Shown: piece by piece, positions 1-8,637 of the stretch | Numbering within the stretch: position 1 is the first letter of the stretch | Layout: every line of letters starts with the position of its first letter | DNA from: JANMEX01 sp031422915 | GTDB lineage: Bacteria; Pseudomonadota; Alphaproteobacteria; Rhizobiales; Rhizobiaceae | NCBI GenBank assembly: GCA_031422915.1 | Contig: JANPEK010000119.1 | Span: forward strand, 12,688 to 76,687 | Length of the DNA: 64,000 nt | Direction of reading: 5' to 3' | Program-made: the position numbers and the translations under genes | Notes under the pieces: generated by a model | Seen by the model: only the letters and a program-made list of their open reading frames with translations | The model's database searches: none | Told to the model about the DNA's origin: nothing

Positions 1-91
1 CGCGCTGGCCACGCCGGTCACCGTAACTCGCCACTGCAAAAAGCAGCAGTACGTACAGAATCGCGCTGGCAAGTACGGCGGTTTCAGTCAC
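1..91 (-). CDS. N-terminus of a probable sodium/solute-symporter-type sensor kinase (partial)
   Basis: The complement of the first 91 bases opens with a GTG at 91 preceded by a purine-rich stretch (AGAGAGACG on the minus strand). It translates to about 30 residues, beginning VTETAVLASAILYVLLLFAV and ending in a GDRR-type motif. A first hydrophobic helix followed by GDRR resembles the start of the large hybrid histidine kinases that carry an SSS-family transporter domain at the N-terminus. The rest of the gene lies outside the window, so the assignment rests on this short stretch only and could be wrong. Confidence 0.45.
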   Translation of the reverse strand, partial: MTETAVLASAILYVLLLFAVASYGDRRGQR

Positions 92-318
92 GGCGTCTCT
101 CTGTCAATTTTTATTGATCCAACGCAATCATGGCCAGCCCCAAATGTCCATCGCGGCAAAAGTTCAACGCGGTTTTGATTGACTTCATGATCCAAGGGAC
201 CAGGGGCTGGAGGCTTACTTTGACTTTTGGTTGTGCTATGCGTGCGTTGCTGGCAGGATAGTGCTTGCGCAAATGGGGCTCCTGCACGGACTGCGGGGAC
301 AAAAATCGGAGAACGGGA

Positions 319-732
319 ATGCTGAAGGAATTCAAAGAATTTGCCATGAAAGGCAATGTCGTCGATCTCGCAATTGGCGTGATCATCGGCGGCGCATTTG
401 GCGGTCTGGTCAACTCAATTGTCAACGACATTCTAATGCCCATCGTTGGCTACATCACCGGTGGCGTGAACTTTTCCAACATGTTTGTGCAGCTTGCAGG
501 TGACCAGCAAGCCACACTGGAAAAGGCAAAGGAAGCCGGTGCCACGCTCGCATACGGCAACTTCATCACCCTTCTGATCAACTTTCTCATCATCGCCTGG
601 GTTTTGTTCATGGTCGTCAAAGCGATGAACAGCATGAAGAAACCAGCCCCCGAAGCTGCCCCTGAAGCACCGCCAGCGCAAGAACTGTTGCTCGGCGAAA
701 TCCGGGACTTGCTCGCCAAGGGCGCAAAGTAA
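319..732 (+). CDS. mscL: Large-conductance mechanosensitive channel MscL
   Basis: This 137-residue inner-membrane protein matches MscL, which forms a homopentameric pore that opens under membrane tension to release solutes during hypo-osmotic shock. The N-terminus MLKEFKEFAMKGNVVDLAIG is the conserved amphipathic helix running into TM1 (about residues 15-45). A periplasmic loop follows, then TM2 (about 80-102), an Ala/Pro-rich linker and a C-terminal helical bundle segment (ELLLGEIRDLLAK). The ATG at 319 is chosen because it begins exactly at the family start; the upstream in-frame extension to 265 has no family similarity. It is monocistronic, with a strong terminator just downstream. Confidence 0.95.
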   Translation: MLKEFKEFAMKGNVVDLAIGVIIGGAFGGLVNSIVNDILMPIVGYITGGVNFSNMFVQLAGDQQATLEKAKEAGATLAYGNFITLLINFLIIAWVLFMVVKAMNSMKKPAPEAAPEAPPAQELLLGEIRDLLAKGAK

Positions 733-757
733 CAATCTGGCTGCAATGTCATTTGCA

Positions 758-782
758 CCCCGGCGCTATCGCCGGGGTTTTT
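758..782 (+). terminator. Rho-independent terminator after mscL
   Basis: The sequence CCCCGGC-GCTATC-GCCGGGG forms a 7-base-pair GC stem with a short loop, followed directly by TTTTT. It lies 26 bases after the mscL stop and upstream of the aminotransferase start, so it should end mscL transcription. Confidence 0.85.
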
Positions 783-836
783 CATTGTAGTTTTGAAACG
801 TTTGCGACAAACCGCTGGAGCAATAAGGAACAGACA

Positions 837-2006
837 ATGGAACTTTTGGATTCGCTTCGCGCTTCTGCAAGAATGGCACCCGAAAGCGGTATCGTCGCCG
901 TAATGAACCGTGGCCGCGCCAAGGAAGGTATCATTCCGCTTTGGGCCGGTGAGGGCGATTTGCCGACGCCGGACTTCATCCGCAATGCCACTATGAATGC
1001 ATTGAAGGCAGGCGAAACGTTCTACACATGGCAGCGCGGCATACCGGAATTGCGCGAGGCCCTTGCGCGCTACCACAATCGCCATTTTGCAACCAATCTC
1101 ACGTATGAACATTTCTTGGTCACCGGGTCAGGCATGCAGGCCATCCAGCTGGCGTTGCAGGCCCTTGCCGGAAACGGGGACGAGGTCATCTACCTGACCC
1201 CGGCATGGCCGAATTTTGCCGCCGCTGCCGGAATTGCCGGAGCATTGCCGGTCGCCGTTCAAATGGATTTTGGCGCGAACGGTTGGTCAATCGACCTGGA
1301 ACGATTGAAAGCAGCAATCACCCCTCGCACCAAGGCCATTTTCATCAACAGCCCATCCAACCCGACCGGATGGACCGCAGACCTTGATACTTTGCGCAGC
1401 CTCCTGGCGCTTGCGCGCAAACACGGGCTTTGGATAATCGCTGACGAAATCTACGCCCTTTTCCATTATGCAGATAGTCGCGCTCCGTCGTTCATGGACA
1501 TCATGCACCCGGAAGACCGGATCGTTTTCGTCAACAGTTTCTCCAAAAACTGGGCAATGACCGGCTGGCGTGTGGGTTGGTTGACCATTCATCCAAAACT
1601 CGCTCAGGTGTTTGAGAATCTGATCCAATACTCGACGTCAGGTGTTGCCCAGTTCATGCAGAAGGGTGCTGTCGCGGCGCTTGATCACGGTGATGACTTC
1701 ATCCGCATGCAAATCGACCGTGCACATCTGGCCCGTGACCTTCTCTGCAAGGCGCTCATGGAAACCGGCAAAGCGCAGGCATTACCGCCTGCGGGAGCGT
1801 TCTACCTGTTCTTCAAGGTGAATGGCGTCAAAGACTCCGTAAAGGCGGCATTTTCTATGGTCGATCACGCCAACGTCGGCGTCGCCCCAGGGGCAGCTTT
1901 TGGCAGTGGAACGGACGACTTCTTCCGCATCTGCTTCAACAGAAAGCTGGATGACATCGCTGCCGCAGCTGATCGCTTGGTCAGCTGGATTGACAAAAAC
2001 ATATGA
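837..2006 (+). CDS. Pyridoxal-phosphate-dependent aminotransferase, class I/II
   Basis: This 389-residue protein has the fold-type I aminotransferase pattern. It has an N-terminal motif around PLWAGEGDLPTPDF and the NSPSNPTG substrate-loop motif. The cofactor region is DEIYALF, and the Schiff-base lysine is K237 in SFSKNWAMTGWRVGW. A C-terminal arginine in the DFFRICF context probably binds the substrate carboxylate. The family includes aspartate, alanine and aromatic aminotransferases; the substrate cannot be told from sequence alone. The ATG at 837 follows AAGGAACAG; the upstream extension to 753 overlaps the mscL terminator and is unlikely. It stands alone, about 100 bases before the secretion operon. 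Confidence 0.9.
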   Translation: MELLDSLRASARMAPESGIVAVMNRGRAKEGIIPLWAGEGDLPTPDFIRNATMNALKAGETFYTWQRGIPELREALARYHNRHFATNLTYEHFLVTGSGMQAIQLALQALAGNGDEVIYLTPAWPNFAAAAGIAGALPVAVQMDFGANGWSIDLERLKAAITPRTKAIFINSPSNPTGWTADLDTLRSLLALARKHGLWIIADEIYALFHYADSRAPSFMDIMHPEDRIVFVNSFSKNWAMTGWRVGWLTIHPKLAQVFENLIQYSTSGVAQFMQKGAVAALDHGDDFIRMQIDRAHLARDLLCKALMETGKAQALPPAGAFYLFFKVNGVKDSVKAAFSMVDHANVGVAPGAAFGSGTDDFFRICFNRKLDDIAAAADRLVSWIDKNI

Positions 2007-2103
2007 TGCAAGCAGCAGTTTTCAACTTTTGCAGGTTCTTGTGCTTGAAGCTGCCCTGTAACAATGCGATGCGATACGCGCGCAGTCCGTTCAGGCGATC
2101 CGA

Positions 2104-3861
2104 ATGAAAATAGAAATTGTCAAAAAATTCCTGCTTCGAGGCATGGTCGACATCGGCGTCATTTCGTTTGTCATCAGCATCCTCTTGCTGACACAGCCGA
2201 TCTACATGCTTCAGGTTTATGATCGCGTCTTGCCGTCGTCGAGCCTTAACACGCTGATATTCCTGTCCATCATTACTCTTGCCGCAGTTGTTGTGCTCGG
2301 ATTGCTCGAAGTCTTCCGCCAGCTGTATGCCTCCAGGTTGGCCGTCAGACTGGAAAGCGAATTGGGCTCGACAGCGTTTCTTGCTGGCGCGCAAAGCCCG
2401 AATGCCGAATTGGGTGATACGCAGCCATTGCGTGACTTGGCAATGGTGCGCAATTTTGTCAGTTCACGCATTTTGCAAAGCCTGTTTGATCTGCCGTTTG
2501 TCCCCGTGTTCCTCCTTTTGCTCGCCTACATCCATATGTACGTCTTCGCACTGACTGTCGCAGGACTTGTGCTGGTTGCACTCGTTGCCTGGGCAAACCA
2601 GCACGGCGTGGAAGAGTCAGGCAAGAAAACAGCAGAAAGCGCAATGAAAGCGATGGCATCGGCACAGGCTTTCACCCGCAGTGCCGAAACAATCCGTGCC
2701 ATGGGCATGGCACGAAATACGGTTGCTATTTGGGGCAAGGCCGAAGCTGACGCCCTGCGTTCCGTTGATGAAACAACCTCAATCAACGCTTGGTATGGCG
2801 GCCTGTCCCGCTCAATTCGTCTTCTACTGCAAATAGGCATCATGGGTCTTGGGGCATGGCTGGTCGTCGGCGGCGAGATGACAGCAGGCATGATCTTCGC
2901 CACCAGCATGGTATCAGGTCGCGCATTGCAACCGATCGACCAGCTCGTGGGTGGCTGGCGCCAGATTTTTGACGCGCGGCTGGCATGGGACCGCCTCAAG
3001 AAATCTTTGGCAAGAGTCGATCTCGCTTCGACACCCAAGACGGGCCTGCCTGACCCGGTGGGTGAAATCCACGCAGAGAACCTGATCTACGTGCCGCAAA
3101 GCCGGAAAGCTACAGAGCCGCTCATCAAGCGGCTGAACTTCCGGATACCTGCTGGAACATCCGTGGGTCTGATAGGTCCAAGTGGTGCCGGAAAGTCCAC
3201 CCTTGCCCGGCTGATCTGCGGAGCAATAGAGCCAACGCAGGGCAACGTCTGTATCGATAAGGCTGACTTGCGCCAGTGGGATCGCGACAGGCTTGGGAAG
3301 TTTATCGGTTATTTGTCCCAAGACGCGGACTTGCTTCCCGGCACCGTGGCACAAAACATCTCGCGTTTTGCACCGGACGGCACTGATGAAAGCATCGTTG
3401 CGGCGGCGATGAAGGCGCAAGTCCACGATATGATACTGGCTCTGCCCGGCGGCTACGGCACGCTGCTCGGACCGGGCGGGATGACCCTTTCGGGAGGCCA
3501 ACGCCAGCGCATCGGGCTTGCCAGAGCATTCTACGGCACTCCAAAGATTTTGATTTTGGACGAGCCAAACTCGAACCTTGATGCAGAGGGTGATGCGGCC
3601 TTGGAGCGAGCCCTTCAGCAAGCAAAAGCCGATCGCATCACAGTGGTGATGGTCACGCAACGCAAAACCAGCGCGGATAAGCTCGACAGTCTGATGATAA
3701 TTCGCGACGGCCAGATTGAAGACTTCGGACCGCGTGAAATCATCGTTGAAAAGCAAAATGCCAAACTGCGGGAGTTCATCCAAAAGCAGCAGGCAGCCGC
3801 ACAGGCGCAGCCGCGGTCCCTGCCAAACATGAGCCCGACCGCTCAGGAAAAACTCCAATGA
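2104..3861 (+). CDS. prsD: Type I secretion system permease/ATPase (PrsD/PrtD type)
   Basis: This 585-residue protein fuses an ABC-exporter membrane domain to a nucleotide-binding domain. The membrane half has about six helices (near residues 20-45, 55-80, 130-180 and 240-290) and no N-terminal C39 peptidase-like domain. Walker A is GPSGAGKST at residues 358-366, the signature is LSGGQRQR from 462, and Walker B is ILILDEP. Length and layout fit the PrtD/PrsD family, which exports proteins with uncleaved C-terminal signals across both membranes using an HlyD-type adaptor and a TolC-like pore. The stop overlaps the adaptor gene by 4 bases (ATGA). PrsD is the rhizobial name; equivalence is inferred. 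No candidate substrate lies nearby. Confidence 0.88.
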   Translation: MKIEIVKKFLLRGMVDIGVISFVISILLLTQPIYMLQVYDRVLPSSSLNTLIFLSIITLAAVVVLGLLEVFRQLYASRLAVRLESELGSTAFLAGAQSPNAELGDTQPLRDLAMVRNFVSSRILQSLFDLPFVPVFLLLLAYIHMYVFALTVAGLVLVALVAWANQHGVEESGKKTAESAMKAMASAQAFTRSAETIRAMGMARNTVAIWGKAEADALRSVDETTSINAWYGGLSRSIRLLLQIGIMGLGAWLVVGGEMTAGMIFATSMVSGRALQPIDQLVGGWRQIFDARLAWDRLKKSLARVDLASTPKTGLPDPVGEIHAENLIYVPQSRKATEPLIKRLNFRIPAGTSVGLIGPSGAGKSTLARLICGAIEPTQGNVCIDKADLRQWDRDRLGKFIGYLSQDADLLPGTVAQNISRFAPDGTDESIVAAAMKAQVHDMILALPGGYGTLLGPGGMTLSGGQRQRIGLARAFYGTPKILILDEPNSNLDAEGDAALERALQQAKADRITVVMVTQRKTSADKLDSLMIIRDGQIEDFGPREIIVEKQNAKLREFIQKQQAAAQAQPRSLPNMSPTAQEKLQ

Positions 3862-5177
3862 GCGCCACGTCAGACTATTCCGAATGGGCACGTGACGTTC
3901 CCACGTCAACGCGCAAGATTGCGTGGGTCTCTTACGCCACCGTTGCTGCGTTCTTGCTGGCGTTCGGCATCTGGGGTGTCAAGGCGCCGCTGGACGGCGC
4001 AGCAATTGCCTCAGGTGTAATTGCGGCTGCCGGAAAAAACCTGCCAATCCAACATTTGGAAGGCGGGAACATTGAGGAAGTTCTGGTGCATGAAGGCGAA
4101 CGTGTGAAAGCTGGAGTGCCCCTGTACAAACTTGACCAAACGGTGCCACAAACCCAGCTGAACCGGCTTACCAAAGCCAAATCGTCGTTTCAAGCGCGCG
4201 CCGAGCGACTCAAGGCTGAGCGGGATGGCAAGACAGAACTGGTGTTCGCGCCGGCACTGAAGACTTCAACCGATCCGGATATTGTTGAAATCGTCAGCGA
4301 ACAAACCAATGATTTCCTCAACGGCCTGCGCCGTCACGAGTCTGAAATCGGCATTTTGCAGCAAAGAGTAGAGGCCCTTCAGGAATCAATTGCCGGATTG
4401 GACGCACAGAAAAAGGCCGCTGACGATCAGTTGGCCATTGTCGATGACGAAATCTTGCGCAAAAAGAAGCTCTTGGACAAGGGCCTGACAGACCGCTCAC
4501 AATTCACAGCATTGATGCGCAATCAAGCGGAATTGCTGGGTCAAATCGGTTCTGTTACCTCAAACATCGCGAGCGCAAAAACCCAGATTGTCGAAGCCAA
4601 ACAACAGATTGAACGGGCGGCAACTCAACGGATCGAACAGGCCTCCAAGGACCTGACGGACATCAGGCGTCAGGAGACCGACTTTGACGAGCAAATCATT
4701 GCTGCAAGGTCAGTACTTGATCGCACTGTTGTCAGCGCGCCGGTTGATGGCATCGTCATTCGCATGAACATCAACAGCAAGGGTAGTGTTGTGCGGCCCG
4801 GCGAGACGCTGCTTGAACTCCTGCCGACCACAAGCGACTTGATTGTTGAAGCAAAAATGAACCCGCTGGAGGTCGACGCCATTCGCATCGGCCAGGACGC
4901 GCGTCTCCGTTTCGTCGCTCTGAACGCCCGCTCCACGCCTGAAGTCGCAGGCAAAGTTACCTTCATTTCGCCCGATAGCCTGATCGACGAAGCGACGCGG
5001 CAAGCGTACTACGCCGTCAGACTGCGCATCGACAAATTGCCGCCGGAAATCGCCGCCGATCAGGTGTTCCCGGGTATGCCGGTTGAGGTGTTCATTTCGA
5101 CGGGTGACAGAACATTCGCTGAATATCTCGCCCGCCCGATAACAGACTCTTTCTCGCGCGCTTTCCGCGAAGAATGA
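3858..5177 (+). CDS. prsE: HlyD-family periplasmic adaptor of the type I secretion system (PrsE/PrtE type)
   Basis: This 439-residue membrane fusion protein has a short cytoplasmic tail, one transmembrane helix (about residues 20-40) and a lipoyl-like half motif near LEGGNIEEVLVHEGERVKAG. A long coiled coil follows (about 95-280, rich in Q, E, K and L), then the second lipoyl half (APVDGIVIRMN) and a C-terminal beta-barrel domain ending VFPGMPVEVFI. Such adaptors join the inner-membrane ABC exporter to an outer-membrane TolC-family channel. It is translationally coupled to the ATPase gene. The outer-membrane partner is not encoded in the window and is probably a shared TolC. Confidence 0.9.
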   Translation: MSATSDYSEWARDVPTSTRKIAWVSYATVAAFLLAFGIWGVKAPLDGAAIASGVIAAAGKNLPIQHLEGGNIEEVLVHEGERVKAGVPLYKLDQTVPQTQLNRLTKAKSSFQARAERLKAERDGKTELVFAPALKTSTDPDIVEIVSEQTNDFLNGLRRHESEIGILQQRVEALQESIAGLDAQKKAADDQLAIVDDEILRKKKLLDKGLTDRSQFTALMRNQAELLGQIGSVTSNIASAKTQIVEAKQQIERAATQRIEQASKDLTDIRRQETDFDEQIIAARSVLDRTVVSAPVDGIVIRMNINSKGSVVRPGETLLELLPTTSDLIVEAKMNPLEVDAIRIGQDARLRFVALNARSTPEVAGKVTFISPDSLIDEATRQAYYAVRLRIDKLPPEIAADQVFPGMPVEVFISTGDRTFAEYLARPITDSFSRAFREE

Positions 5178-5302
5178 CTCCGGGTTTCTTCGCACTGCCG
5201 CGCGTCCGCGCGATTTCACTACTGCGCTTGGCGTTTTGTTTGTCTTTTGCGTTGATATTGGCATTCCTTGACATATCAGCTTGGGAAGTGCGGGAGTCCT
5301 GA

Positions 5303-6292
5303 ATGGCAATTCTGGTAACAGGTGGCGCGGGCTACATCGGCAGCCATATGGTCTGGAGGCTGCTGGATACCGGTGAGAAGGTGGTCGTTGCGGATCGCCT
5401 GTCAACCGGATTCGACTGGGCAGTAGCGCCCGAAGCTGCACTTGAAGTTGGCGACATTGGCGACCCCGCATTTGTCGGCGCACTTTTTGCTCGCCACAAA
5501 ATTGAGGCCATCATCCATTTTGCGGGCTCGGTTGTCGTGCCCGATTCTGTAGCGGACCCGCTGACCTACTACGACAACAACACCGTGAAATCACGTCTCT
5601 TGATCGAGCATGCACTCAAAAACAAAATTGACAAATTCATCTTCTCGTCTACCGCTGCCGTCTACGGAAGTGTCAGCAGCGACCTGGTCACGGAAGCTGC
5701 GGCGACTGTCCCCGAATCGCCCTATGGCCGCTCCAAGTTGATGACAGAGTGGATGTTGAAAGACGCGGCAGCCGCCCATGATTTCAGCTTCACGGCTCTG
5801 CGCTATTTCAACGTGTCGGGAGCTGATCCACAAGGGCGCACCGGGCAATCAACCAAAGGTGCAACCCATCTTTTGAAGGTTGCCTGTGAAACCGCCGTTG
5901 GCAAACGCCAGTCGATGCAGGTATTCGGAACAGACTATCCAACGCCGGACGGCACGTGCGTGCGGGACTATATCCACGTCACAGACTTGGTTGATGCCCA
6001 CTATCTGGCGCTCAAGCGCCTGCGCGAAGGTGGCAACAGTTTGATCGCCAACTGTGGCTATGGCCGCGGGTTCTCAGTGCTGGATGTCATAAACACAGTG
6101 AAGAACGTAGCTGGTCGCGACTTCGATGTGGACTTCGCACCGCGAAGAGCCGGTGATGCAATCTCGGTGGTAGCCAATTCGGACTGCGCGAAAAGAGAGC
6201 TCAACTGGCAACCAAATCACAATGACCTGGAGCTGATTGTGCGAACGGCGCTGGACTGGGAGAAGTCATTGAAGTTCAGAAACTTGGCCTAG
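5303..6292 (+). CDS. galE: UDP-glucose 4-epimerase GalE
   Basis: This 329-residue extended short-chain dehydrogenase/reductase interconverts UDP-glucose and UDP-galactose with bound NAD, supplying galactose units for exopolysaccharide or lipopolysaccharide. The NAD motif TGGAGYIGS starts at residue 6, the catalytic Ser/Thr cluster is FSST around 114-117, and the catalytic YxxxK is Y141/K145 in SPYGRSK. The RYFNVSGADP motif and the GDAISVVANS tail also match GalE. The ATG follows GGGAGTCCTG. It lies 125 bases after the secretion adaptor; PrsDE systems export polysaccharide-modifying enzymes in rhizobia, so a link with polysaccharide is plausible but inferred. Related 4-epimerases with other sugars are possible. 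Confidence 0.9.
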   Translation: MAILVTGGAGYIGSHMVWRLLDTGEKVVVADRLSTGFDWAVAPEAALEVGDIGDPAFVGALFARHKIEAIIHFAGSVVVPDSVADPLTYYDNNTVKSRLLIEHALKNKIDKFIFSSTAAVYGSVSSDLVTEAAATVPESPYGRSKLMTEWMLKDAAAAHDFSFTALRYFNVSGADPQGRTGQSTKGATHLLKVACETAVGKRQSMQVFGTDYPTPDGTCVRDYIHVTDLVDAHYLALKRLREGGNSLIANCGYGRGFSVLDVINTVKNVAGRDFDVDFAPRRAGDAISVVANSDCAKRELNWQPNHNDLELIVRTALDWEKSLKFRNLA

Positions 6293-6331
6293 AAAACGAT
6301 TATCGTTTCAAATCTCCAAATTGTCTTTACA

Positions 6332-7366
6332 TCAATCAATATTGTTTACATATTTGCTAATTATCGTAACTATTCGTGAAATAAATTCATTGTCTGAATT
6401 ACAGTTTTGTTCTGATTCTATCGCTTTTGAAATCCTGCTTGGGGTCAAAGGCGTTTTCTTGGTATTTTCCATTATTCTATTACTAATCACACGCTCCATT
6501 ATTGGATTTATCTGCAGGTAAGACACATCAATGTTTTCGGCCCGCAGTCCAACCAAGATGGCGCTTCTTTGACTTTCGAGTTTGCTTCGCATGGTGTCAT
6601 GGGAGGCTTGGACCGTAACACCAATCGCCTCATTTTTCATGGTGATCCGGATCGTAATTTTTTCGGCAGTTTCTGCGTTAACACTGACAATTTCGGCATT
6701 GAGCGGCGAAGTAACACTGGTCGATGCCCTGTCCGGAGAACTCGACCGAAGACTAATTGCATCGATTTGGACAACCTTGCTTGTGTCTGGAACAGACTGA
6801 TGCAAATTGAATGCCGTACTTTGATAAAACAGGTCGAGTTGCCCGGTTGCATTTGCTTTGACCGAAAAATCCGGTTCAGCAATGCGCGACTGCTTATCCA
6901 ATTTTCTGCCGGCAATTGCGGGAAGCTCGCTGGGATACTTGGTTGCAACAGCTCTTGAATGCACGACATGAGACAACCGCGCAGGCGCAGCTTGCGCAAG
7001 AAACGAATGCTCAATGCCACGGTGGGGCGTAACGCCTTCAACAAAAATTACGCCCGCCAAGACGTCAAGCGCCGACATGTCCTGTCTCTGTTCGTCCAGC
7101 GCCTGATCCGTATCTGCACGGCTATGCACCAGAGGATCAGCGTTGTCGAGACATACGGCACTTGAACGGCACACGACACTCAGGCCTCTGGGCGATGCTG
7201 CAGCCACAGTCGCGATGCCATTTTCAGAAATCGCCACCACATCAGCGCTGCTCTGCTCCAAAGCCTCGTGAAAGCTCGGCCGGGACGAGTCGGGCACTTC
7301 GGGTCTGCGTAAGTCTGTCGAAGCCAAGTTGGAACTCTTGCAATGCGGCAGTTGAACTTGGGTCAT
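6332..7366 (-). CDS. motD: Flagellar hook-length control protein MotD/FliK
   Basis: This 344-residue last gene of the fliF operon occupies the position of motD after motB and motC. Rhizobial MotD is now regarded as the FliK hook-length regulator, a secreted ruler that switches export from hook to filament substrates. The N-terminal two thirds is low-complexity and Ser/Ala-rich, as in FliK. Residues about 235-285 (ITIRITMKNEAIGVTV... followed by RSAILVGLRAENIDVSYLQI) resemble the FliK C-terminal domain. The start overlaps the motC stop by 4 bases. The last 65 codons (6332-6530) are markedly AT-rich, and the extended tail is unlike typical FliK ends. The gene converges on galE with only 39 bases between them. 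Confidence 0.75.
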   Translation of the reverse strand: MTQVQLPHCKSSNLASTDLRRPEVPDSSRPSFHEALEQSSADVVAISENGIATVAAASPRGLSVVCRSSAVCLDNADPLVHSRADTDQALDEQRQDMSALDVLAGVIFVEGVTPHRGIEHSFLAQAAPARLSHVVHSRAVATKYPSELPAIAGRKLDKQSRIAEPDFSVKANATGQLDLFYQSTAFNLHQSVPDTSKVVQIDAISLRSSSPDRASTSVTSPLNAEIVSVNAETAEKITIRITMKNEAIGVTVQASHDTMRSKLESQRSAILVGLRAENIDVSYLQINPIMERVISNRIMENTKKTPLTPSRISKAIESEQNCNSDNEFISRIVTIISKYVNNID

Positions 7367-8637
7367 TCGCCAATCGTTCCAACATCGTGTTCGATCTGGC
7401 TTAGCTCACGCAAGTCATTTGCAAACCGCGCCAAAAACCAACCGTCGAATTCAGCCCTCGCCATTGCGCTTGTAGTGTTGCGCGCCCCTTCGCCGTCCGG
7501 GTTGTCAATCAACTGTGCCATCAATATGCCGAACGGCGCGCTTGGCACAGTACGATCGGCATCTTGCACCGCCATTTTTTTGTCTGAATCGGCCTCAAAA
7601 CCTTGTCCTCGAATTTCATCAAACATGCGCTCAAGCGTATGGAAGGCTTTGTCCCTCATAAGACTGTCGCTTTTGTCGAGTGAACCAAAACCGTCGCGCT
7701 TGGCTGCTACCAAAAGTGCCGGTGTTTCCAAAACTTTGATATTGGATATCAGTCCATAGAGGTTGAACTTCCTCTTCAGGGACTCGTCTTGCTGCATCAA
7801 ACTGTCAGACGAGCCACGTGTAATTTGACGAAGCATGTCAAGACGACCGTCAATTGCACACGAGGTAAGGAGCCTTGATATCAAGGTATGCCGATTGGTT
7901 GATGGCAGTCCCGCGACGATCTTGAGCGCTTGGGACAGTTCATCTGCTGTCAAAAATCGGATCAACCCGGCAACATAGCTATCGATGAACTGGCTGGCGA
8001 AGGGCGACGAAAAATAGCGTCGAAGATAGAGATTGGACACCCGTTGGAAAGTCGTCTCGTCCCCGCTCGCAAGGCCAAGAGCCAAAAGTCGCCGAAGCGC
8101 CACCTCTTCTAAAAGCGTCCCCGGCGCCTCCAGCACCACCGTTCCAAAGCTGCGCCTCGCTGTCTCGATGTCATTGTCCAGGCTCGCAGTGCCAAGCGCC
8201 AGCATGACGTACGGGGTAAGTCCGCCCGATATTGAACGGGGGTCAATCTGAGCAAACCGTCGCGCAGCCTCACCCATATCGCCTGATGCATAGAGTTCCG
8301 TCGCCTGACCAACTGCGAAAAAGCGGCTTTGCTTGTCGACTTTTGCCAGTAAATCCTTTGAAGCTGCCGCATCACCGCCACTCAGGGCAAAGCCGATAAC
8401 TGTCTTTTCCCAATCGGACACTGCTTCTGCATCAGAAACAGGCTTGCTGAGTTCAAGCTCCAGACGCGCAAGTATTTCCGTCTGCGCAGCAGCGGCAATC
8501 GGATCGCCGTATGCAAAATTGTCTTGTACCTGATGCAATGCACTCAGCATTGCGGCTGGCAAATTGCCGTTCTGTCCGTGCCCTGCCGTTGGAAGAAGGC
8601 AAACAATTGCCGCAACACCTGCAATGGTCCGCAGCAT
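7363..8637 (-). CDS. motC: Periplasmic motility protein MotC
   Basis: This 424-residue protein begins with a clear signal peptide (MLRTIAGVAAIVCLLPTAGHG). MotC is a rhizobial periplasmic protein that interacts with MotB and is needed for torque generation; MotE acts as its chaperone, and motE is also in this window (38547-39128). The body is mostly helical with repeated Ala/Leu-rich segments. The ATG at 8637 overlaps the motB stop as TGATG; a GTG one codon earlier is possible. It is part of the tightly packed fliF-motBCD operon. The assignment rests on position, length and signal peptide together with the family pattern. Confidence 0.85.
   Translation of the reverse strand: MLRTIAGVAAIVCLLPTAGHGQNGNLPAAMLSALHQVQDNFAYGDPIAAAAQTEILARLELELSKPVSDAEAVSDWEKTVIGFALSGGDAAASKDLLAKVDKQSRFFAVGQATELYASGDMGEAARRFAQIDPRSISGGLTPYVMLALGTASLDNDIETARRSFGTVVLEAPGTLLEEVALRRLLALGLASGDETTFQRVSNLYLRRYFSSPFASQFIDSYVAGLIRFLTADELSQALKIVAGLPSTNRHTLISRLLTSCAIDGRLDMLRQITRGSSDSLMQQDESLKRKFNLYGLISNIKVLETPALLVAAKRDGFGSLDKSDSLMRDKAFHTLERMFDEIRGQGFEADSDKKMAVQDADRTVPSAPFGILMAQLIDNPDGEGARNTTSAMARAEFDGWFLARFANDLRELSQIEHDVGTIGE

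Noticed and set aside
2914..3909. 331-codon open frame on the minus strand
   Set aside because: It lies entirely opposite the type I exporter gene, whose ABC motifs are intact. The antisense frame has Cys/Arg/His-rich random composition and is a by-product of GC-rich codon use.
6293..6331. AAACGA-TTA-TCGTTT as a terminator between galE and motD
   Set aside because: The stem is only six mostly AT pairs without a T-run, too weak to claim as a terminator.
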